Shown: positions 47,501-58,400 of the stretch, piece by piece
Layout of the letters: every line of letters begins with the position of its first letter
Numbering within the stretch: position 1 is the first letter of the stretch
Source of the DNA: Lates calcarifer
Lineage: Eukaryota > Chordata > Actinopteri > Centropomidae
DNA: 64,000 nt
Assembly (NCBI RefSeq): GCF_001640805.2
Contig: NC_066850.1
Coordinates: 7,054,556-7,118,555 of the forward strand
Direction: 5' to 3'
Position numbers and translations under genes: made by a program
The notes under the pieces: model-generated
The model's database searches: none
What the model was told of the DNA's origin: nothing
The model's input: the letters and a program-made list of their open reading frames with translations, nothing else

Positions 47501-48409
47501 GACTGACTGACTGACAACTGTGTTCTACATCTGATCTTTATGTCACACTTCATTATTTTCTGTCTTGTGTTTAGTTGTTCAAAGCTCATTTGTCTGATAT
47601 TGTTTATAGCCTAATAAAAGAACCCTGATGACACCAGATCTCAGATTTGGCTTGAAACGTTAAGTTTACAACCCAGCATCACAAACTGGAGATGTGGGTG
47701 TTGACAGATGTCAGAGTTTGCCAGATGTCACTGTTTCCATGACAACTGTCAACATCCTACCGGCCTTATTTTTTTCACTTTGTCGCGTACAGTATTTGTA
47801 TGACATGTTTGACCAACATGGGGGTTTTCCATTCCAGTAACTCTGGCTGTGGCTGGTTACGTAAAGGCTAATGGTTACATACTTACTCGCAGCCGTGTGC
47901 GTGTGTAACACAATCTAGCCACAACATTAAAACAAGTGTTGTGGCTGATTAGTGTAAATACCGGAAGTGTTACACCACTTGTAAACCTATAGTTCTATAT
48001 CCACCCTGAGGCAACCTGCAGCTTCTAATATAAGCACAGAGCAATCAATATACAAAACAGGGGCATGGCCTTACATCATTCCTGCTGCCATTCTCCATCA
48101 CTTGAGGAACATTAAACTGCCAGTGGTGCTGCCAGTTTATTTTCTCATAAAGATAAAACATACACCAATGTTAATTTTAAACTCTGACCCTCTAGTGGGC
48201 TTTTAAGGCCAGACCTTTTCCAGGGCTGAGGGTCATTCTGTGTCATTGAGGGCGGAGTGGAGGGAGTTGGGGGGTGAAAGGAGGTGGGAGGCAACAGGGC
48301 TGGAATTGCCTGTTAATTGAATGCCTGTTTGGATCATACAGATGACTGAGCTTGGCATTATGATGGAGCAGGTTCGTGTTCACCGGCCGCATGTGCCCTG
48401 TGACATCAC

Positions 48410-48436
48410 ACACGCACACACACACACACACACACA
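48410..48436. repeat. (CA)n microsatellite
   Basis: A CA tract of about 12 units with one early CG interruption. Confidence 0.95.
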
Positions 48437-49110
48437 GCCTGTTTATCCTTTCATGTCCATATATGCAGTAATTTTTTTTAGCATGTATGACAGAAAGAAA
48501 GGAGGACACACAGATCCATGGAATAATTTAGTTTTCTGTCTACAAAAAAGGAAACATGATTCCTGTTCACTGAAATGACGAACTGATCATCCTGATTTTT
48601 ACTGCATGTTTATCCTCTCTGGTCAGAAATCAAGATAACAGATTCGAAACATGGGATACTGCACCAGCATATTTAGCATAATGATAGTTTTAATGGGATT
48701 CATAAAGTTTATCACCATCTGAACATGGCATAGAAACATAATGAAGATATTGTGACATTCTCAAACAAAAATCAGTTCATTTTGGTTGTATACAAAGGAA
48801 ATATATCATTCATCAACACAATAATTATCTCAGTAACAAAAGAAGTGAAATGTGTAGTGTAAAACAACATAATTCAGCAACTCTCTGAGCTAGTGGCTCA
48901 GAGCTACATTAGGCTTTACTAGACAACCAAATCTCCAACCAAACTGTGCACTGAAGGCAGGAAAACAAATGTGTGGAATGGAAAAGGCAAAATTTCTTTG
49001 GTCCTGGTTCACTTATTTTGCATTTGCATTGTACATTTCTAACCTGATAACACTATGTTGGATTATAGGTGTATGAGTATGTACATTATATAGCATTATA
49101 TGGGATTTTC

Positions 49111-49123
49111 TTTATTCTTTATT
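49111..49123 (-). promoter_or_regulatory. slc6a13-like: polyadenylation signals of the slc6a13-like gene
   Basis: Two AATAAA hexamers on the - strand (49118-49123 and 49111-49116) lie about 130-145 bases after the stop codon, giving a short 3' UTR. An A run (+ strand, 49180-49198) lies between the stop and the signals. Confidence 0.55.
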
Positions 49124-49254
49124 AAAAATGTAAGGTACAGAGTAATGTTCTAACAACAACAAAAAACGTTTAAAAAATTTAAAAAAAAAAAAAAAAAAGC
49201 TCCCTGACTCATGAAATGTGTAAACATGTGTAAAACTGTGTAAAACTGTATCCA

Positions 49255-49422
49255 TCAAACCTTGCAGGCTTCCTCCATCATCATCTTCTCGTTTCTTTCT
49301 TCTTCGCTCCTGATCGGTGGCCCTTGCGCCTTGAAGATGACGCACTTACACAGCGTGAGCACTGGCTTGTGTGGCCGAGCCTGACGCAGGTCGCTGGACG
49401 GTGCAGTCATGTTTTGGGGATT
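49255..49422 (-). CDS. slc6a13-like: slc6a13-like exon 15: cytoplasmic tail and stop
   Basis: The exon encodes [35 protein letters not shown] and a charged end finishing MMMEEACKV, with TGA at 49255-49257. TAPSSDL matches the family's TxPSxDL tail motif and supports the frame. Confidence 0.82.
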   Translation of the reverse strand, partial: NPQNMTAPSSDLRQARPHKPVLTLCKCVIFKAQGPPIRSEEERNEKMMMEEACKV

Positions 49423-52400
49423 CTGATTGGTTGGGAGGAAAATGCGACTTTAACACAGTCTCATGCACAAACACGTCACAGTGTAACAGTAGGAGCGTGA
49501 TATACCAATGCAAAGTTTGACCTCACTCACCTTCCATAGTGCGACCAAAATGAATGCTGGGATGCATATCAGTGGAGTGACGACAAGCAGAGCACCCAGT
49601 GTGTTATACCACTTGCCGAGTGCATAACCATACACCAGAAACTGATGTGTTTTTGTCAGGTTATACAGCATTGTGAGCTAGGGGACAAGAAATGGTTAGT
49701 TAGTTAGAGAACCTAGCTGTAAAACAAGAGTAGAGGTGCAAGAAAAAAATAGCAACGAAAGCTGAAAGCCAGTCCTCCCAACATCTAATTTGAATTTCAG
49801 GAATCATTTTCATTTAAGGACAGTTTTACATACTGTGCAAAAATGCTTCGATAAAACCAGTTTCCAAGATACGTAGTGCGAAAAATAAAGTAAAAAATAC
49901 AAATAGTACGCAAAATGGACAGAATGAAACGGCTAATGTAAGTAAGAAGTAAAGATAAGGGGCAGTGAAGGGCAGCAAAAGATCTGCGTTCAGGAGTAAC
50001 GTAAGGAGAATAACATGACAGGAAACAGACATTGAACCAGAGAGCCGGCGCCAAAGAAAGGAAGCAACCTGACCCAGGTGTGAGGACTCACCATGCAGAG
50101 GAGCGGCGTGAAGAACAACCAGCAGTACTTCAGCACAGGGAATGGCGGGTACCCGAGCATGTCCTCAATGTTGTCATAGAAACGGTCCGCACCTGCACAG
50201 AGTCATGGACAAGAGGCGTTAAGCCAATCAAAGAGAACAAAACAGTTTTGTTTTTGCAGGGAAATAAAAGCCTACTTGTTCTTTTTTTTCCATTTCAAAT
50301 TAACTGTCTATTTTATGCTTCTGCTTCACTTTACTTTGCTAGTTACTTCTATAAGATTAAGAGGTCTTTAATGTGTGTGCATTCTTTTCTCAAATGAAAC
50401 TTTGTGAATCTAATGGCCAGGCCCACTGTCAGCTCCTGTCACATTCTGCACTGATTTATCATTGGAAAACACGTAATGTGATATTTCAATACATGATGGA
50501 GAACAACCGAGCTGTTAGTGAGGAGGAGGGAGAGAGGAGGAAGAACAACCATCAAATTAAGCAAATAGTAGGCACACAGGGAAATAAGACTCAAGACTTA
50601 ATCTCGGTAAAAATCATGTGGTTCAAATGAGGAGGAAAGGATAACTGGTGAAACACCAGTCGTGGGCTAATGAGAAATAGAGGAGGCAGAGGAGTGAAAT
50701 GGGAGATGAGCTGCTCACCTTCAGCTGCCAAAGAGAGGAGGAGGAAGGGAAGAGAGGAGCTATTGGGAGAAAGAGAGACATTTAGAAAAACAGGAGGAAG
50801 CTGATATGAGATTGGTTAAGTGCGTGACTTGGCTGATGGACCTACATCCAGAGTGTATGTATAATAGCAGAACAAGTCAAAACCTATTTTGGAAAGCAGA
50901 CACAGCTCCATAAATGATGTAGCCATCAACCCTGAAAACCAACTACATCTTTGCGTAGGAGGTAAGCGAGTGGTCTGGGTGAGGAAGTGTCTCCACATCT
51001 AATACAGTCTCACTCTGAAGAGGCAGAGAGGCCTGAACGAACGGCTAACAACTCAAACTGAGAAGAGGAAGTGGCTGCAAGAAAGGATCAATATCTCCCC
51101 CTGCATCACTTTGCAGTAGAAGATGTGTGGTGGGAACCTGCTTGGAAATGGAAATGCACTTCTTAGAGTCACGGAAATTGAGCATGAATACATGGTCTGG
51201 GATATTTGTGAGAGCACGTCTGTGAAATGTGCTGCTGTGAGTGATGCACATGCTTCAGTTTCATTAAAGAAAATGACTTGTCTTGAGAGAAGTATCAGTA
51301 CAACACAGATGCTCTGAGAGTTGAAATGGTAAGACAAGTATGAGAACGGGGGAACTCTCCACCCACATGCTGTAATTTAGCCAGTAATACTGCTGCTAAT
51401 GAAGGTGTAGGAGTTAGTGAGAGCTCAGAAGATTTATCCTATTTGATGCTCGAGGAAGACTGGGATATGAAAGATTAATATTTGCGGTATAGGTAATGGA
51501 AAAATCCTGACACATTTATGGAGAAAGACACCTACTGAAAACTTCATTAAATACAGTATATACACAGAGAGAGACAAAAGGGCAAGAACTGAATGTCAAA
51601 AAAAATTTAAAAAGGAAAAGGGCAAGCGAATGAAAATGTAAGGAGGTCTAAAGCCAGAATATTTTCCTCTGTATTATAGTGTTTGTGCTTTAGTGGAGCA
51701 GCAAAGGCCTGTCCCACATGTCTGACTAACAGCAGAAGGTGCTGATTTCAGGCCAGTAGGTGGAGCACTCGCTCTTCTTCAAACCTCAATTTCTCTTAGT
51801 TGAAAGAAAAACCTTCAGCTGATGCGCAAATGAAAAGTGGAACCCCTTAATACTGTAAGAGGTTAACAGAAATCAAACAAAAAGAGTTTTTAAAAAACTG
51901 TACAGTACCAAATAAGTGGTTTATGATCAGCCTTCCTAAACACTGAAGGAACTGTTTGATTTGGGGAAAAAATGCCTTTTACATTTAGAGTTAGACAAGA
52001 AGATTGATACCTCTCTCATGTCTGTACAATAAACATGAAGCTGCAGCCAGCAGACTTCTCACTGATGTTCTCATTGGATGTTTGACAAGAAAATGAAAAG
52101 AGTATTTCCCAAAATGTCAAACTAACTGTCAAACTGTCAAATATAAAAGTTGAAGGCACCTTGTGGCAAAAAAAAAGGAAAGCTTTCGATGCTCACACAT
52201 CACCAGACATACATATAAATTGGTACCAAGTGGATGCCTACTGGTGGAAATTGTTGCAGATACTCCATAACCCTTTGGTGTATCTATATCTCTAAGTTCA
52301 CTCACTCTAAATATTCTAATTATAAAATAACAAGGAATCCTATTATCATTTTGATCTTGTCAAATGTCCCTTTTAATGTTGATGGTAGAGCTGTTTTAAT

Positions 52401-55400
52401 TTGACTCAGGATAAAAATAAAATGACTGTGGATTTCAAACTTTTTTATCTGCAGCTGCTTTCTTACAGATAAGATTATACAGATACAGATAAGTTACACT
52501 GATGAGACAAATCACATAAGCTAGGGAAATATAATGAAGCTCCTTTTGGTAGCTACTGTGAATGTAGCACGCCACTGATGATGTTGATATTCAGAGCTAA
52601 ATTAGTGTACCTTAATGCAAGAGCCATCTGATATTAGAAGAAACTATTTTTCTGAAACTTTTTAGAAAAACTGGAAGTTAGTAAATCACTTTGGTGTGAC
52701 ATGACTTACCATACACCCAAGCAATGACAATACACTCGAAACAGGCAATGATGAGGAGAGTATGTCCACTGGGACCATAGTAGTCAATCACGTGAAAGAG
52801 GAGTATCCCTCCCTGAAACATGAGCAGGAAAGAAAAAACATGAAACATGAGAAAAGTCATGGCAGGTAGAAAGAGAGATGTAGCTGTCAGGAGGACAGAC
52901 AATGTTTTTTTTTTACATTACTGTCTGGACAATAACCTTTCCTTTTCTTTAGCTCAGGCTCTACAGCAGGGCATAACATTCCCATATTTGACATACATCA
53001 TGGAATGAAACCCTTTAATTATTAGAGTTTGCATCATATTAATAGTATACTCTATCAACATGTTTGACAGTTCACTTGTTTCATTTAAATAATCAGTGCT
53101 GATACTCATTCAGCGTAAATAATTTCTGTGGCGTTTAAAAGGTATTGCCATGCTAACATTTGCTGTACCAACACACAAAGTATTGCTAAGGCATTTTAAA
53201 AGTATTAGCATGCTAACATTTTTAGCGCTAAACACAAAGTATAGGTATGAAGTTTTAAAGGTGCTGGAATGCTAACATTTACTAACTGTCACTAAACACA
53301 AAGCATAACTAAGGCTGAGAGTTTTATTTGGGCATAAAATAAAATTAATTCTGCCCTAATGATGGTGCTAAATGAAAAGTCAGAAGATTGTCATTGTCAT
53401 AAACGTCATTAGAAATCATTGTTTGAGGACCATTAATATCTGTAGTAAATCTTACATGCTAGTGGCACTACTAAAGATCAATGGATGGTAGATAATTTAG
53501 TGATATTTTTCCAAAATGCTGTACATCATCCGCCAGTGGTCAGTTGGTTGCACTTATTCCACTTATGTGACTTGGTTTCATAATACCTACTCTCATTTTA
53601 ACCTTCTTCTGTTCAATGTGCCCTTCCTCTTCCTGCACTTTACCTCAGTGACCAGTGGCAGCCCCAGTAGGAAACAAATGACAGCAATGACCAGGACCAG
53701 TATCTCTCTCCCTCCGGGTCTCCTCAGGTGACGTGGGAACAGGTCTGTGATGGCTGTGGCCAGGCTCTCCACACACACAAACTGTAAGCACAGACCTGAA
53801 GATTATCTTATTTGTAACTAGAAAATGATCCTGCTGAGAGGTGCTGCATACTGTATGATGTATTACGTACAGTACCTGACTGTCTAAGCCCAGGAAGAGG
53901 ACCATGAGGAAGAAGAGCACAGCCCAAAAAGACGAGCCAGGCAACAAAGACAGAGCCCTAGGATAGGCTATGAAGGCCAGACCAGGACCTGTAGAGAGTA
54001 TATGAATGCATCTATACCACATTCTTCTGTGCCGCAAAAAGGAGAGACATGAAGTGGTAAAAGAATCTAGCATTTTACAAGAGTAAGAAAGACATCATTT
54101 TGTGGGGGAGATATTTTTCTTATACCTTTATTGATCTGTTGACCCCTCAGACTTTTCTTGTGACTATTAATAACTAGCTTTATAATATGAATATATGGTG
54201 CTATACAGTACTATACAACTGTATAGTACTTTCCCACAGAGATGCACCCTGAAACCCTTTTAGCTGTATCTGAACATAAGATGCCATCTTGTGGGCACTG
54301 GTGGTTGTTGTCAACACTGCCAGCATTAAAGCCATAATATAAAACAACAAATACAGCAACTTTTTTGAGGATATTTTAATGTAATTTAATTACATTTATT
54401 ACATTAAGCTGACAGTAAAAACAGGAAATAACTGGGGAGTTAACTCACCACTAGAAACCACCTCCTCCAGCGGTAAGCCCAGGTCGTGCGCCATGAATCC
54501 CAGCACCGAGAACACAGCGAAACCAGCAAAGATGCTGGTGGCACTGTTCAGACAGCATAGTGCTATGCAATCCCTGCAACAGAAGAGAAAGACAAGCACT
54601 TGCTGTGAAAGAGTACACAAATATAAGACTGTGAATGTGATAATGTACCTAGAGATTAAGGACAATTACCTGTAGCAGTTGTTGTTGTATTTATTGTAGC
54701 TTCCCAGAGCGGTCAGCACTCCCTGACACACAGCGTAGGAGAAGAACACCTGAGTCCCTGCATCACTCCATACCTAGAGAGGGTATGAGATTGACTTTTG
54801 AAATAGTTGAAAAGCTGCATGTGAGAATTTGGGACGCTTAAAGTTGAAATAACTCAGAGCACATGCTTTCCATCAACTCCTTTCCTAACAAAGCAAAAGG
54901 AAAATCATTTGTCAGCTCAACACAATTAACCAGAACTGTCAAATAACAAACAGCTTCAGTAACAATTCAATTTCTGCGTTTGTGTGTCTCTTTTTGTTTC
55001 TGTGTCATTGTGTCAACAACTTTATGAATGAGTGTGCACCACATATGCATTTGTATTTGTGCACTTTCAGGTCTGTGGGCATGGGCCGGTTTGTTTACAT
55101 GACGGTCTGTCTGCAGGCCCTTGTCCTGACAGCATCTGGTTCACATTAGAGGCACCACAGCACTGTAAGTCCTGCCCACCAAAAGATAGAGCTGGCAAGG
55201 CTCCAAAGCAATATACAGCCCCCCACTCTGGCCTCGTAAGGGGTCTGAGCCTCAGGTCAGAAATGGAAGACTCAGTCTGTGGCAAAGGATCTTCACTTCT
55301 GACACTGGACAAAGAGGAATCTGTTGTGTCCATAGAAACGCACATTTTATTTTGAAGTCCTCTTGGCTACACAACATACAGATTCACACACGCACACTGA

Positions 55401-58400
55401 CAAACAGACAAAAAAAGACACATTAAGCAGATCACAGATGTAGGCCAGAAATCCATTATGACTTCCACTGTAGTCCAAGCAAATAACAGACACACGCACG
55501 TTAAAGACTCATTAGAAACAGAGCTGTTTTAAAAATCTGTCTTTAAGAGCATCTGGCATTGCATAACTCTACTCGCCATAAGTACTTTCACCTGCTTTCG
55601 ACATTACTCCAAGTAACATTCTCACAGCTTTTCCCACGATGGTTCCGAGCTGTGTGAGCCGCTTTTTCACAGAGGGTGTGACACATCATCCTCTGACAAG
55701 CAGATGTGAAATGGTCCGACACTTCAATTAAGCTTAAGCTTAAGCTGATGCATCCCAGTGAGATAGCAACAGAGGAATCTAGTTAAAACAGACGAAGACT
55801 GGAAATCAACCCCGATAAGTCAAGATTATTTTCATGTTAACACACAGGAATGTTCATGCAAACACATGCGTGCATGCACATCTACATGCCCGCACGGGAA
55901 AAGGAAGTGACCCGACGCCACCCAAAAGACAAGTTTGGAGGTTTAACCCCTTTGGTGATAACATTTGACCCCTGAAGCTGAGAGTCATGCTGTGAACTGT
56001 CAAGAGGAAGAGAGACAGACAAAAGCAAAAGGGAAGTGGAGAGGGGAGACGACCCATTTTGTGGGAGAAAGACCCCCTTTCTTAAGTCGTCGTTGCAACA
56101 GATGCTGTCATTGTGCAACAGCATTCCAACCGGTCCAGAGTCCACCCTCAGTTTTTTTCAACTCCTTATTCAGTGTAGAGATGACATTATGCTGAGTGAA
56201 CAACAGATGAGCTATAAGAATGTAATGCAGTATGTTGTTTTTTTTAATGTAAATGAAAATCAATAATTTACTGTGATGGTGAATCACTGACTTTGATTTC
56301 AGCTTAAAGCTAGTTACAGTATATTTGCCTGTAACAAAGTAAATATACCCTGAAAATCTGTTAGAAATTCCCCTTGGAGAGCACTGTTTTTGCTCCTGTT
56401 TGATGATCTTACTGTCTACTCTCTCTGACAAACTTCTCGCTGGAAAAGGATCTTGGTTTGCTTTTCTTGTTAAGCCCCTGCCTTGAGACTGGGAACAAGA
56501 ATCAGGGCAAAGGAAAAAAAGGGGGAGGTGAGGATAACAGGACACTGTAGTCATCCTGTTAGTACACAAAGGAATCTAACAGTATTGAGAAATAGAAGGA
56601 GAGGGATATGATGATGATGATGATCTGGCTGGTTGTGAAACCAGTGCCCTGGGTTGCAATGCTGGAGCACTGACTGCTGTGTATATCGATTTTTAGAGCC
56701 ACATACTGCATTTCAGAAGGCAGCGAAATGCCCGCTGTGCACTGGTTTTGTGATTTTAACATTTCAAAAGCACACATTGTTACAAAACTACTTGATCATC
56801 ACAACAGGTTCTTACCTGTGGGTCAGCGAGCTTGCTGAAGTCAGGGGTGAGGTAGTATTTCAGGCCATCTGCAGCTCCTGGGAGTGTCACTCCACGGAAG
56901 AAGAGGAGGAGCAGCATCAGGTAGGGAAATGTAGCTGTGAAATACACCACCTACAGATGCAAAAAAGCATATAAACAAAGTATGGTTTCCTATGTGTTTA
57001 CGGTGCGTGTGTCTTATATGTGTTATAGATACATTCTCTTTTGTATAAATCTGTATTAATTAAAATCTTGGCCACCAGGGGGCTGTAAAGCAAGCTGTGA
57101 ATTCAGCTATGGCTAACATGTTAGCAGTTAGCTAACAGTTAGTAAACCTATAATAATTCAAGCAAATGCAAAACATTCAGGTTTCTGGCCACCTGGTGAC
57201 TTAAAGTCTAATATTCACTGTCTTTTAGCTCAGTTTTTTGTCTCCACCAACTAGAGGGAGATATCTGGCTCTATAGCTGCTAAACACTATACTATGCTAA
57301 CCAGCTGGTCGCTAACTTTGCCTGTTTCCCGTTTTGTGCTGAGAAGTCAGCATACATCTGAATTAATTTATAAAACATGTACACAACACAGAGCTGAGGG
57401 GGAAACTCATATCCTGTGTGCTAAAGGAGCACTCACCTTTCCCGTTGTTTTGATTCCCTTCCAGATGCAGAAGTAACATATAATCCAGGCAACCAGAAGA
57501 CACAGAGCAAGGTCCCAGCTCACCTTACCAAAGTTCATGTCATCTGTCATTCTTAACACACGGTTACTGTGAGGAAGAGATCAGACATGTAAACACACAT
57601 ATACAAACACATCCTCTGCAAATAAGCAGAATGATTGATGTACAAAAGTGCAATGCATATAAGCACACATTCCTCCCTGTTTCCAAGAGCTTGCAGTAAA
57701 CTGCAGTGAACACAGCCTATGACAAATGTGTCGTGACTGATGAGAAGAATGCGTTGAAGGCCAGAATTCCTGTTAGAGTCTCCATGACAGTGGAAACGAC
57801 CAAACATCAGCATCTCAAATACAGATATAAAAATCATTCTGTTTGTTTTGGATGGCTTCAGTTTATTTTCTAAAAGCTGCAGGAAAAAAAAGAGTACAGA
57901 TTGTTCTCATCATGCAGAACAGTTGTATGTAGCAAATGATTTCTCAATATCTGCTCTCACTCCAGATCAGGAGATCATGAGAAGAGCAGCAGTCATGTTT
58001 TGAGCTGTCTAAAAGTAGAAGAAAAAAGTGCGTGAGGCAAACAGCTTTCTATTTGAGTTGGAAATTGAATAAAGTGGTGTTTTGTGTGTCACATTTTGTG
58101 GCTTCTGAGGAATGTAGCTGGCTCGTTCTCCCTACTGTGATTGGGTGGCCACAGTTCACCTTTTGTTGATTCATCATTAACATCAAGCTCAGCACCCCAA
58201 GAGTAAAGATAGCCTCTTAGTATATGGGAAGCATTAAGAGCGACTGCTGAGGAATGTTCCTCCCAAAGACAAGCTCACTGGGGAGGATGATATTACTGTC
58301 AAACCTTGTTTTTTCATGTTTAAAGAAGATAAGTGTTTGTGTGTTTCTCACGTCCAGAACTCCTCTTCTGGTGACTTGACCAATAATGGTTCTGTTACAT

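Larger units (their letters stand above)
41401..49100. other. intergenic region between the two SLC6 genes
   Basis: About 7.7 kb separates the 5' end of one transporter from the 3' end of the next. I recognise no exon. It contains a GT tract (41766-41784), a family B fragment (42370-42450), a family A reverse copy (44130-44590), an A run (45353-45365), a G-rich patch (47384-47408) and a CA tract (48410-48436). The promoter of the slc6a1-like gene should lie at its left side. Confidence 0.6.
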